Below, piece by piece: positions 34,976 to 42,993 of a stretch of 64,000 nt of DNA. The notes beneath the pieces were generated by a model. It saw only the letters and a program-made list of their open reading frames with translations. It made no database searches and was not told the origin of the DNA. Every line of letters begins with the position of its first letter. The first letter of the stretch is position 1. A program made the translations under genes and the position numbers. Source of the stretch: Mycobacterium dioxanotrophicus (GTDB lineage Bacteria; Actinomycetota; Actinomycetes; Mycobacteriales; Mycobacteriaceae); assembly GCF_002157835.1 (NCBI RefSeq), contig NZ_CP020810.1, positions 1-64,000 of the forward strand. The letters are read 5' to 3'.

Positions 34976-35542
34976 GTGTCCGAGCATGTGCCGTGTCGGG
35001 ATGAGGTACCCCACGGTGACCGTGGGGTTGGGTCACCCGCGGAACGGTTGCCCGCCCACACCCCGCACTGTATGGGCTGCGGCCCGGACAACCCCCACGG
35101 CCTGCAGCTGGTGGTGTATCGCTGCGGCGAGCAGGTGTATGCCGATGCGACCTTCGACGAACGCCACATCGGGGCGCCGGGATTGGCGCACGGCGGCGCG
35201 GTGGCGGCCGCCTGCGATGACGTGCTGGGCTTCACGTTGTGGATCGCCGGCACCCCGGCGGTGACACGCAGTCTGACCGTCGAGTATCTGCTGCCGGTGC
35301 CACTGCACCAACCGCACCGGATCACCGCGCACATCACCGAGCGCAACGGCCGCGCCCTGCATGTCCGCGCGACAGGCACCGGCACCGACGGCGTCACCCG
35401 GTTCACCGCGAGCGCGGTGTTCGTCGTGGTGAGCACCGAGCACTTCGCCGCCCACGGTGATCTGGCGGCCTTCGATGGCCTGCTGGAACGGTTCACCCGC
35501 AGCAGCCGGGCCCACGCCGATCCGCACGACCCGACATCGTGA
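34976..35542 (+). CDS. PaaI-type hotdog-fold thioesterase
   Basis: 188 residues from GTG 34976, with GGAGG seven bases upstream (the longer frame from 34880 lacks this signal). Hotdog blocks: CMGCGPDNPHGLQLVVYR, then GAPGLAHGGAVAAACDDVLG (the catalytic-helix His-Gly-Gly region) and TRSLTVEYLLPVPLHQPH. Likely hydrolyses an acyl-CoA. It overlaps the second TetR gene by four bases (GTGA). Its location with an MmpL transporter suggests a role in processing a lipid or acyl substrate (inference). Confidence 0.82.
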   Translation: MSEHVPCRDEVPHGDRGVGSPAERLPAHTPHCMGCGPDNPHGLQLVVYRCGEQVYADATFDERHIGAPGLAHGGAVAAACDDVLGFTLWIAGTPAVTRSLTVEYLLPVPLHQPHRITAHITERNGRALHVRATGTGTDGVTRFTASAVFVVVSTEHFAAHGDLAAFDGLLERFTRSSRAHADPHDPTS

Positions 35543-36210
35543 CCGCGACCGACACCGGCGCCCAACCCAAAAGCCAACAATCCCAGGCGGATCCGCGGCC
35601 GGTGGCACCACACCCGACCGCGCCGCCGCGTCCGCGGACGCCGACGCGTCACCGAGAGGCGATTCTGGATGCGGCGCTGGTGGTGGCCGCCGCGGGCGGG
35701 TATGAGGCGGTGCGGATGCGCACGGTAGCCGAGCGGGCCGGTATCGCGGTCGGCACGCTCTACCGCTACTTCCCGTCCAAGACCCACCTGCTGGTCTCGG
35801 CGCTGGCCCGAGAATTCGGGCGGCTGCAAGCCGCCCAGGACTGGGCCGCCACCGGCACGACACCTCAGCAGCGCCTGGATCGGCTGACCGGGTATCTGCA
35901 CGACCGCTGGCAGCGCGACCTTCATCTCACCGAGGCCATGACACGGGCATTCGTCGCCGCCGACAGCACCGCGGCCGCCGCCCTCGACGAGGCCGCCGCG
36001 GTCATCGAGCGCCTGCTCGCCCACACCCTGGGCGGCGACACGCCCGGGCCGCTCGATCAGCCGGTCGCCGAGCTCCTCGCCGACATCTGGCTGGCGAACC
36101 TGACCGCGTTCATCGGCCGGCGGGCCTCGGCGGCCCAGACCCGTGACCGCATCGATCGGGCCAGCCGGCGCATCGTGGATCGCCTGGCCTCCCTCACCCC
36201 CAACAGTTAA
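35539..36210 (+). CDS. TetR-family regulator 2 (KstR-like N-terminus)
   Basis: 223 residues, GTG start coupled to the thioesterase. The DNA-binding region (AILDAALVVAAAGGYEAVRM; AGIAVGTLYRYFPSKTHLLV) is close in form to KstR-type regulators of lipid catabolism. Immediately after its stop lies a perfect palindrome CGATACTA-A-TAGTATCG, a likely operator for this or the other TetR. Confidence 0.84.
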   Translation: MTATDTGAQPKSQQSQADPRPVAPHPTAPPRPRTPTRHREAILDAALVVAAAGGYEAVRMRTVAERAGIAVGTLYRYFPSKTHLLVSALAREFGRLQAAQDWAATGTTPQQRLDRLTGYLHDRWQRDLHLTEAMTRAFVAADSTAAAALDEAAAVIERLLAHTLGGDTPGPLDQPVAELLADIWLANLTAFIGRRASAAQTRDRIDRASRRIVDRLASLTPNS

Positions 36211-36227
36211 CGATACTAATAGTATCG
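36211..36227. promoter_or_regulatory. TetR-type palindrome upstream of the small cargo gene
   Basis: CGATACTA-A-TAGTATCG is perfect over 17 bases, with a further CGATACTTACCG half-site at 36231. GCGATAC also occurs in the box before the MmpL gene, so the two sites may bind the same regulator. Confidence 0.65.
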
Positions 36228-36284
36228 CAGCGATACTTACCGTACCCTTCAGATGCGACCCAAAGACGTGTCGAAGGAGGCGCC

Positions 36285-36719
36285 ATGTTCACCCAATGGA
36301 TCGAAGACTGCGTCGTGCAACGCGTGTCGCTGCGCGACGGGTTGGTGTTGGACCTCGATGGCTACAGCGAGCTGGTGATTTCGCGTCCCCTGCGGCTGAC
36401 GCTGCCGCCCGTCGGGGACTTTCCGGCCGAACAAGTGCTCATCGACCCCAACCGGGTCGCGGTGCACGAACGCCCGCTGCTCGACCTGGCCGGCGCGGTG
36501 TGCACGCACGCCCGGTACGGCGATGACGGCGCGTTGCACCTGGGTTTTTCCCGAGGGCACCGCATCGATGTGGAGGCCGACGCGCACGCCACGGCCTGGG
36601 AGCTCTACGGCAAACGCCACGGATACATGGCCTGCCTGCCGCGTGGCCGGGTCCGGGTGGTCCGCCACGACATCCCCGACGCCGACGACACCGACGCCGG
36701 CGTCGGCGCAGGTCACTAG
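36285..36719 (+). CDS. Hypothetical protein (DUF6188-like)
   Basis: 144 residues. GAAGGAGG lies just before the ATG. The sequence is beta-rich (SLRDGLVLDLDGYSELVISR; LTLPPVGDFPAEQ; LHLGFSRGHRIDVEADAHAT; WELYGKRHGYMACLP) and resembles small actinobacterial DUF6188-type proteins, but this assignment is from memory of the pattern. It lies between the TetR 2 gene and mmpL, in the same orientation. Confidence 0.6.
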   Translation: MFTQWIEDCVVQRVSLRDGLVLDLDGYSELVISRPLRLTLPPVGDFPAEQVLIDPNRVAVHERPLLDLAGAVCTHARYGDDGALHLGFSRGHRIDVEADAHATAWELYGKRHGYMACLPRGRVRVVRHDIPDADDTDAGVGAGH

Positions 36720-36771
36720 CGGCCCACAGGCGCGCCGCGCGGCCCCGGCGGACGCGCAGCGCGAACCACTG

Positions 36772-36797
36772 TGGTACTGCTAGTAGCGTAGCGATAC
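36772..36797 (+). promoter_or_regulatory. Shared 26-base box, copy B (MmpL promoter)
   Basis: TGGTACTGCTAGTAGCGT, then AGCGATAC; aligned without gaps to copy A at 34929-34954. It ends about 30 bases before the MmpL start, so a bound TetR would repress the exporter. Confidence 0.6.
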
Positions 36798-36827
36798 CGA
36801 TAGTTCCTTTTCTCGGGTGGAGGGGTA

Positions 36828-39800
36828 GTGACCGACAGCGATCCGGATGGTTCGGGCACCGCGATGAATGCTCGGCGGCGATACCGCCGTTCGGCCGAAC
36901 CGGCGGATTCCAGCGAGTACAGCGCGCGGTTGGCGGCGCTGGCGAGGTTCACGGTGAGGCACAAGACGCTGGTGATCGGCGCCTGGCTCGGCGTCGCGGT
37001 GGTGCTGGCACTGCTGTTTCCCCAATTGGAAACCGTGGTGCGCCAGCAATCGGCGGAGCTGCTCCCCCATGATGTGCCGTCGTTTCAGACAGTGGACCGG
37101 ATGAGCGCGGCGTTCGGCGAACAAGGTTCCAAGACCATGGTGTTCGTCGCGATGGAAGACCCCGCCGGGCTGACCCCCGCGACGCGGGAGCGCTACGAGG
37201 ACCTGGTGGCGCGGCTACGCGGCGACACCGCCCACGTCTTGCTGGTTCAGGACCTGCTGGCCGACCCGATCACCGCGACGCAGGCGGTCAGCGCCGACCG
37301 CAAGGCCTGGTTTCTGCCGGTCGGGGTGGCCGGCACCCTGGGCGATCCCGCCGCCGCCGAATCCGTGCAAGCGGTGCGCGACATCGCCGCCGACGTGTTC
37401 GCCGGCACGTCGACCACCGCGTACGTCACCGGCCCGCCCGCCACGTTCAGCGACCAGATCGCGGCCGCCGAACACGACCTGGTGCTGATTTCGATCGCCA
37501 CCGCCGGCCTGATCGCGGTGATCCTGCTCATCGTGTACCGCTCGGTGTTCACCGCGCTGCTGCCACTGCTGGTGATCGCGGTGAGCCTGGTCGTCGGGCG
37601 CGGTGTGCTCTCGGCCCTGGGCCAGCTGGGAATGCCGGTCTCGCAATTCACCGTGGCGTTCATGACCGCGATCCTGCTGGGAGCCGGCACCGACTACACG
37701 GTGTTTCTGATCAGCCGCTACCACGAACAGCGCCGCGCACAGGTGCCGCCCGAACAGGCCATCGTGCACGCCACCGCCAGCATCGGCCGGGTCATCCTGG
37801 CCTCGGCGGCCACCGTCGCCTTCGCATTCCTGGCCATGGTGTTCGCTCAACTGAGCGTGTTCGCCGCCCTCGGCCCGGCCTGCGCGGTGGCCGTCATGTT
37901 CGGATTCCTGGCCACCGTGACGCTGCTGCCACCGGTGCTGGCGCTGGCCGCCCGACGCGGCATCGGCGACCCCAAACCCGACCGCACCCGCCGCTACTGG
38001 AACCGCGTCGCGGTCGCGGTGGTCCGCCGACCCGTGCCCCTGCTGATCGCCAGCCTGGTCATCCTGCTGACCCTGGCCGCGGCCACAACAACGATGAAGA
38101 TCAGCTACGACGACCGCAAAGGCCAGCCCGCCACCACCGCCAGCAACCAGGGCTACCAACTACTCGACCGCCACTTCCCCAAAGACATCGTCATCACCGA
38201 ATTCCTCGTCGTGGAAAACCCCACCGACATGCGCACCGCAAAAGGGCTCGCCGACCTCGACGAAATGGCCTCCCGCGTCTCCCAGATCCCCGGCGTCACC
38301 ACAGTGTCCGGCGTCACCCGCCCCACCGGAGCCCGCCTCGAACAAGCCCAACTCTCCTGGCAGAACGGCCAGATCGGCGACAAGATGGCCGGCGCCGTCG
38401 CCGACGGCAACGCCAGAAAAGACGACCTCGCCAAGCTCACCGCTGGCGCCGACCAACTCGCCGGCGGCCTGGCCCAACTCGACACCACCCTGCGCACCGC
38501 CCTGACCCCCCTCACCGCGACACTCACCCAAGCCCAGTCCGCCGGCACCCAGATTCAACAGTTCCGGCCCCTGCTGCAACAACTTTCGGCCACCGCCCCC
38601 GGCGTCGACCGCGCCATCCAATCCGGTCCCGGGCTGCGCCCCCTGGCCGAACAAGCCCAACACGCCATCGCCGTCCTCGACCCCCTCACCGGCGCCCTCA
38701 ACACCTCCCCGTGGTGTGCCACCACACCCCAATGCGCCCAGATCCGCGACCAAGTCCAGACACTGGTGAGCTTGCGCGACAGCGGATTGTTCACCCAGAT
38801 CGCCGAACTCGGCGATCGCTACAACCCCGACACCAACGCCACCGTCGCCGGCACCCTGGCCACCGTCCACACCGCGGTCACCTCCCTCAACAAAGCCTTC
38901 GCAACCCTCGGAGACCCCGCCGACCTGGCCGGCAACATCCGACGCCTCCAAGACGGCATCAGCCAACTCGCCTCAGGCGCCCAAGCACTGGCCACCGGCG
39001 TCCACGCACTGGCCGACAGCAACATCGAAATGCTGTCCGGGATGAGCCAGATCGCCACCCAACTCCAAAACGCCGCCCGCGCCACCGCCAACTCGGACTC
39101 CTCCAGCGGCTTCTACCTGCCCGCCAACACCTTCCAAAACCGCCAATTCACCGATATGGCAAAACAATTCCTCTCCCCAGACGGAAAAACCGCACGCTTT
39201 GCCATCGAAACCAGCCACGACCCCTACAGCGCCGAAGCAACCCGCCTCGCACACGAAATCACCGACGTCGCCAACGCCGCACGCCCCAACACCTCACTGC
39301 ACCAAGCCACCGTCTCCGTTGCCGGGTTCCCCGCCGTCAACTCCGACATCCAACGACTGCTGCGAGCCGACTTCACCCAACTCGCCCTCGCCACACTGCT
39401 CATCGTCGGACTCATCCTCGTCGTACTACTGCGCGCCCTGCTCGCCCCGCTCTACCTGCTCGGCACCGTCGTGCTCAACTACCTGGCCTCACTGGGCATC
39501 GGCGTCCTCATCTTCCAATGGGGACTCGGACACGAAATCGCCTGGCCAGTACCACTACTCGCGTTCATCATCCTGGTCGCAGTCGGCGCCGACTACAACA
39601 TGCTGCTCGTCTCACGACTACGCGAAGAATCAGGACACAACATCCGCGTCGGCGTACTGCGCACCGTCGCCAACACCGGCTCCGTCATCACCTCAGCCGG
39701 CCTCATCTTCGCCGCCAGCATGTTCGGCCTCATGGTCGGCTCAGTGGCCATCATGATCCAAGCCGGCCTCATCATCGGCTGCGGACTCCTACTCGACACC

Positions 39801-39935
39801 TTCCTCGTGCGCACCCTCACTGTCCCCGCCATCGCCACACTCCTACGCGAAGCCAGCTGGTGGCCCCAACGAGCCACCCACCGCCCAACAACCACCAGCC
39901 ACTCCACACCACCACAACTAGCCACCCGCCATTAA
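36828..39935 (+). CDS. MmpL/RND-family transporter
   Basis: 1035 residues, GTG start after GGAGGGG. Two similar halves, each with a TM helix, a periplasmic loop and five more helices. The paired TM4/TM10 proton-relay motifs are intact (LGAGTDYTVFLISRYHE and VAVGADYNMLLVSRLREES). The second periplasmic loop is long, about 350 residues, with coiled-coil repeats (LTAGADQLAGGLAQL; GISQLASGAQALATGV). MmpL proteins export lipids or drugs across the inner membrane. With two TetR genes and a thioesterase on the same transposon, this is a mobile regulated export cassette. From about 38100 on, codon third positions shift strongly to C, unlike the first third. Confidence 0.92.
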   Translation: MTDSDPDGSGTAMNARRRYRRSAEPADSSEYSARLAALARFTVRHKTLVIGAWLGVAVVLALLFPQLETVVRQQSAELLPHDVPSFQTVDRMSAAFGEQGSKTMVFVAMEDPAGLTPATRERYEDLVARLRGDTAHVLLVQDLLADPITATQAVSADRKAWFLPVGVAGTLGDPAAAESVQAVRDIAADVFAGTSTTAYVTGPPATFSDQIAAAEHDLVLISIATAGLIAVILLIVYRSVFTALLPLLVIAVSLVVGRGVLSALGQLGMPVSQFTVAFMTAILLGAGTDYTVFLISRYHEQRRAQVPPEQAIVHATASIGRVILASAATVAFAFLAMVFAQLSVFAALGPACAVAVMFGFLATVTLLPPVLALAARRGIGDPKPDRTRRYWNRVAVAVVRRPVPLLIASLVILLTLAAATTTMKISYDDRKGQPATTASNQGYQLLDRHFPKDIVITEFLVVENPTDMRTAKGLADLDEMASRVSQIPGVTTVSGVTRPTGARLEQAQLSWQNGQIGDKMAGAVADGNARKDDLAKLTAGADQLAGGLAQLDTTLRTALTPLTATLTQAQSAGTQIQQFRPLLQQLSATAPGVDRAIQSGPGLRPLAEQAQHAIAVLDPLTGALNTSPWCATTPQCAQIRDQVQTLVSLRDSGLFTQIAELGDRYNPDTNATVAGTLATVHTAVTSLNKAFATLGDPADLAGNIRRLQDGISQLASGAQALATGVHALADSNIEMLSGMSQIATQLQNAARATANSDSSSGFYLPANTFQNRQFTDMAKQFLSPDGKTARFAIETSHDPYSAEATRLAHEITDVANAARPNTSLHQATVSVAGFPAVNSDIQRLLRADFTQLALATLLIVGLILVVLLRALLAPLYLLGTVVLNYLASLGIGVLIFQWGLGHEIAWPVPLLAFIILVAVGADYNMLLVSRLREESGHNIRVGVLRTVANTGSVITSAGLIFAASMFGLMVGSVAIMIQAGLIIGCGLLLDTFLVRTLTVPAIATLLREASWWPQRATHRPTTTSHSTPPQLATRH

Positions 39936-40167
39936 GAACCAACACCCGCACCCACCCCCAACAAGTCACCGCACCCGTCACCGACGGCAGCCCGCCATGA
40001 TGGCGGCGACGAAGCGACGGGCTCCCGAACCATCGCGCCAGCCAGACCGCACCAACCAACCCCTAACCGGAAACACCGGCAGCCCAGCCTGTTACCCATC
40101 ACGCCAAGCCAGGCCAACTCGCCTCAGCGGGAACAACAGTGAACATCAGAATCTGACCCCAGATAAA

Positions 40168-40389
40168 GGTCTCGACATCGCGTGCAGTCGACGCGAATTC
40201 GTCACCGGTCATCGCGGTCACGACCACCATGTCGGCCAGGTCGAAGTCCCGCGTCTGCGGCTCGGTCAACCACCGCAGCAACAGGCACGTGCTGTCCAAC
40301 CCAAGCCCGTAGGACACGACCACTGACGGCCGCCGCGCGCCGTCGTCGATCCCAGGAAGCTCCAATTCCGTTGAGCCCGTGCCGGACAT
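40168..40389 (-). pseudogene. PAPS-reductase-like (PP-loop) protein, N-terminal part of a split gene
   Basis: ATG 40387-40389 with GGAGG upstream. The 74 native codons include the PP-loop SYGLGLDSTCLLLRW and MVVVTAMTGDEFASTARDVE, then reach the right end of transposon 2. Beyond ACC at 40168-40170 the frame reads element sequence (FIWGQILMF) to a stop at 40099. The continuation of the protein lies at 27897-26929. Intact length before insertion would have been about 396 residues. Confidence 0.85.
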
Positions 40390-40402
40390 CGGTACCTCCA
40401 AA

Positions 40403-40464
40403 CTCTCTTACTGGGTGGCTTTAGCCTACCATATATGGTAGGCTAAAGCCACCCAGTAAGAGAG
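40403..40464. repeat. Perfect 62-bp palindrome between divergent PP-loop genes
   Basis: Every base from 40403 to 40464 pairs with its mirror base around the centre ATATAT (40431-40436). Outward arms run GGTAGGCTAAAGCCACCC then AGTAAGAGAG. It contains the bipartite TAGCC/TAGGCT box on both strands (TAGCCTACC at 40422, GGTAGGCTA at 40437), so each divergent gene gets the same leader. It can form a 31-bp cruciform. The two gene starts are at 40389 (minus) and 40479 (plus). Confidence 0.9.
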
Positions 40465-40478
40465 GATCGGCAGGCCCC

Positions 40479-41351
40479 ATGACCGCTTCCATCGAACGCC
40501 ACACCGGAACGCTGACCACCGGCGACGTGCCCGACCTGCGTTGCTACGACGTGATTCTGGTCAATTCCAGCGCTGGAAAGGACTCCCAGGCCAGCCTCGA
40601 CGTGGTGGTCCACGCCGCCCGCCAGGCCGAAGTGCTGCACCGCGTCGTCGTGGTCCACGCCGATCTGGGCGAGGCCGAATGGGACGGGGTGCCCGAACTC
40701 GCCGCCGAGCACGCCGCCCACTACGGCCTGCGATTCGAACTGGCCCGACGCGAACGCGACGGAGCCCTCTACACGATCCTGGACCACGTTCAGCAGCGCG
40801 GAATGTGGCCCAGCGCCTCCCAGCGATGGTGCACATCGGATTTCAAACGCGGCCCGATCCGCAAGGTGATGACCAAGCTGGTCGCCGAACTGCGCGACAG
40901 CGGCCAGATCACCGGGCGCCCCGTGCACCTGCTCAACGTCATGGGCCTTCGCGCAGAGGAGAGCAGCGCCCGCGCCCGCCGACTCGCATACTCCCCCAAC
41001 ACCGCCGCCTCCAACGGACGCCGCCGCGTCGATGACTGGTATCCCATCCACCACTGGTCCACCACCCAGGTCTGGGAGCGCATCCGCGCCGCCGGCACCC
41101 GCCCACACCGCGCCTACATCGACGGCATGTCGCGCCTGTCGTGCAGGTTCTGCGTCCTGGCCTCCCGCGCCGACCTGGTGTGCTCAGCCCGCCTGAACCC
41201 CGAGCTGGCCCGCCGCTACGCCCAGGTCGAAGCCGAGACCGGGCACCGCTTCCGCGCCGACCTGTCGATGGCCGACATCGTCGCCGAATCCCAAGCAGGC
41301 CAGCAGGGCGCATTCATCGCGCTTGCTGACCTGCACCCCCTCGGGGCATGA
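40479..41351 (+). CDS. PAPS-reductase/PP-loop superfamily protein
   Basis: 290 residues with an intact PP-loop (LVNSSAGKDSQASLDVVVHA). Further blocks are VHADLGEAEWDGVPELAAEH, QRWCTSDFKRGPIRKVMTKL and a C-terminal Cys pair (SRLSCRFCVLASRADLVC). Phage and plasmid members of this family are poorly characterised. The PP-loop predicts adenylation chemistry on a nucleotide or sulfate substrate, and nearby DNA modification genes make a nucleic-acid role plausible (inference). GAGAGGATC precedes the ATG. First gene of a long operon of small genes. Confidence 0.8.
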   Translation: MTASIERHTGTLTTGDVPDLRCYDVILVNSSAGKDSQASLDVVVHAARQAEVLHRVVVVHADLGEAEWDGVPELAAEHAAHYGLRFELARRERDGALYTILDHVQQRGMWPSASQRWCTSDFKRGPIRKVMTKLVAELRDSGQITGRPVHLLNVMGLRAEESSARARRLAYSPNTAASNGRRRVDDWYPIHHWSTTQVWERIRAAGTRPHRAYIDGMSRLSCRFCVLASRADLVCSARLNPELARRYAQVEAETGHRFRADLSMADIVAESQAGQQGAFIALADLHPLGA

Positions 41352-41377
41352 CCGCCCAGGCCAGTCAGGAGCCGACC

Positions 41378-41773
41378 ATGACCGCCAACATCATTCACCC
41401 CGTGCAGGGGCGAGATCCCCACGCCGGCCGCCGCGTCGCCGTCTACAGAAACCTCCACAAAGGTGCCTGGTCGATCAAAGCGCTCGACGGCCCGCACAAG
41501 GGCACCGTCGTCGCCCACGCCCAGGTCGTCGGCCTGCTCGACTGCGCCATGCACGTGCGGATCGCCGCCCAGCAGCGCATCGCCGCTGGCGCTGCCCGCG
41601 AGGTCCACGCCTGGATCGTCGGCCGCCTCAGCGAGGTCACCCTCGACCAGCCCACCCGCCTCGTGTACCGCCCGCACGAACGGCCCGAGTTCTACCTGGC
41701 CATCACCGGCCGCCCCGTGCACACCGCCGCAGCAGTCCTGTTCACCGACCACGCCTACGTCAACGCGGCCTGA
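41378..41773 (+). CDS. Hypothetical phage/plasmid-type protein
   Basis: 131 residues if started at ATG 41378 (GGAG six bases upstream); an ATG at 41348 overlapping the previous stop is the alternative. Content: GRRVAVYRNLHKGAWSIKAL, AHAQVVGLLDCAMHVRIAAQ, TRLVYRPHERPEFYLAITGR. No family name known to me. Part of the operon starting at 40479. Confidence 0.6.
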   Translation: MTANIIHPVQGRDPHAGRRVAVYRNLHKGAWSIKALDGPHKGTVVAHAQVVGLLDCAMHVRIAAQQRIAAGAAREVHAWIVGRLSEVTLDQPTRLVYRPHERPEFYLAITGRPVHTAAAVLFTDHAYVNAA

Positions 41774-41795
41774 AAACCCCTGGAAGGAGCCTGCC

Positions 41796-42236
41796 ATGAC
41801 CACCCCCGCCCCAGTCCTGCCCACCATCCCCGGCGACGCCCTGTGCGAGCTGCTCAACGCCTACTTCGTCGCCCGCGACGACCTCTACGAAGCCGAAGCC
41901 GCCGGGGCCGACGACATCAGCCGCGCCATCAGCCGACAGGCCGTCATCGACCTCGCCGACGAACTGGTCGCCCACTTCGTCCCCGACATCGCCGCCCGCT
42001 GCGCCCTGACCGGCGAAGACCCCGCCGACCTTGCCTACACCGGGCCCGCGCTGCCCCGCCCAGGCGAGGCCATCTCAGCCATCCAGCCCGGCGTCGGCCG
42101 CCTCGCCGGCACCGTCGAGGCCGTCACCGACCGCGGGGTCCTCGTGCAGTGGCAGCACACCAACCTGCTGCCCATCACCTACCCCCGCCGCCAGGTCGTG
42201 CCCACCGCATTGGGATGGCACATCCGCCGCACCTGA
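41796..42236 (+). CDS. Hypothetical protein
   Basis: 146 residues from ATG 41796 with GGAAGGAG upstream. Helical N-terminal half (PGDALCELLNAYFVARDDLY; IDLADELVAHFVPDIAARC) and a beta-type C-terminal part (LAGTVEAVTDRGVLVQWQHT) that resembles a small SH3-like/KOW barrel. Same operon. Confidence 0.55.
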   Translation: MTTPAPVLPTIPGDALCELLNAYFVARDDLYEAEAAGADDISRAISRQAVIDLADELVAHFVPDIAARCALTGEDPADLAYTGPALPRPGEAISAIQPGVGRLAGTVEAVTDRGVLVQWQHTNLLPITYPRRQVVPTALGWHIRRT

Positions 42237-42291
42237 CACCACACCGACAGCCCAACAAACCCAAATCCCCATCCGCACAAAGGAACCCACC

Positions 42292-42801
42292 ATGACCGTC
42301 TCCGACCGCTTCGCCGACAGCGTGCGCTACCACTTCAGCAACCCGCCACAAGACTGGACCGTCCGCAAGCTCGACACCCGCCGCTGGGCGATCGTCAACA
42401 GCGCCGACGACGTCATCAGCACCCACCCCACCCGCACCGCCGCCGAGCAGAACCGAACCGCCGGCCCCTACGTACGGATCTGGACCGACCGCACCGCCTG
42501 GTACCTGGGCACCAGCACCGACCCACGCTGCCGCGCCCTCACCCCCGAAGAACTCCGCATCATCGCCACCGTGCTCATCGACCTCGACCACCCCGACGCC
42601 CCCGCCGCCTGCCACCGAGCCTGGCCCGACGCCGAGTTCTGCGACCTGTGCGACCTGCCCCTACGCGGACCCGACCGGCTCTGCCCTCGCTGCGATCACT
42701 GCTCCACCGACGGCTGCACCAACCCGCTCGACGACGGGGAAGGCTTCGACGGCTACTGCGGAGACTGCGCCGACCGCCGCGACCACCTCTACACCACCTG
42801 A
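42292..42801 (+). CDS. Hypothetical protein with C-terminal zinc-ribbon cysteines
   Basis: 169 residues from ATG 42292, AAGGA upstream. The N-terminal half contains WTVRKLDTRRWAIVNSADDV and AWYLGTSTDPRCRALTPEEL. The last 60 residues carry nine Cys in pairs (FCDLCDLPL, LCPRCDHC, GCTNPL, YCGDCADR), probably two zinc ribbons. After it, 42802-42993 has no supported gene. Confidence 0.6.
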   Translation: MTVSDRFADSVRYHFSNPPQDWTVRKLDTRRWAIVNSADDVISTHPTRTAAEQNRTAGPYVRIWTDRTAWYLGTSTDPRCRALTPEELRIIATVLIDLDHPDAPAACHRAWPDAEFCDLCDLPLRGPDRLCPRCDHCSTDGCTNPLDDGEGFDGYCGDCADRRDHLYTT

Positions 42802-42993
42802 CCCACCAGCGCCCGGGCTGGCACCGTGCCGCACGTATACGCCTGGCCGCACCTCGCCCAACGTCAACCACCCCGTCAGCCCAGCCCGGCCCGGCCTGAC
42901 GGCGAAGGGCCGTGCTGCACCCAGGCCAAGCCGACAAGCGTCCACCAGCCACCACCGCCGACGCAGCCCCACAACGCAAGCACAGGAGGAGAA

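Larger units (their letters stand above)
27902..40167 (+). mobile_element. Tn554-type transposon 2 with 12.3-kb cargo
   Basis: Ends: GTTATCAGGGGTTAAATTCT on the left and, read inward from the right, TTTATCTGGGGTCAGATTCT; about 15 of 20 bases agree. They also share the TTATC core with transposon 1. The split PP-loop gene is restored by joining 40168 to 27897; four bases (TGGC) outside the left repeat are extra. No target duplication. Contents in order: partner gene and XRE-ImmA/IrrE gene, tnpABC, TetR, thioesterase, TetR, small protein, MmpL exporter, and 230 bases of AC-rich DNA without a gene at the right end. Confidence 0.85.

Noticed and set aside
39997..40326. 109-codon plus-strand ORF across the right end of transposon 2
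   Set aside because: It spans the element border and the antisense of the PP-loop gene; composition is shadow-like and it has no ribosome-binding site.
26929..41351. DndC (phosphorothioation) identity for the PP-loop proteins
   Set aside because: No dndB, dndD or dndE-like neighbours are present and the Cys pattern and length match the phage PAPS-reductase-like group better.
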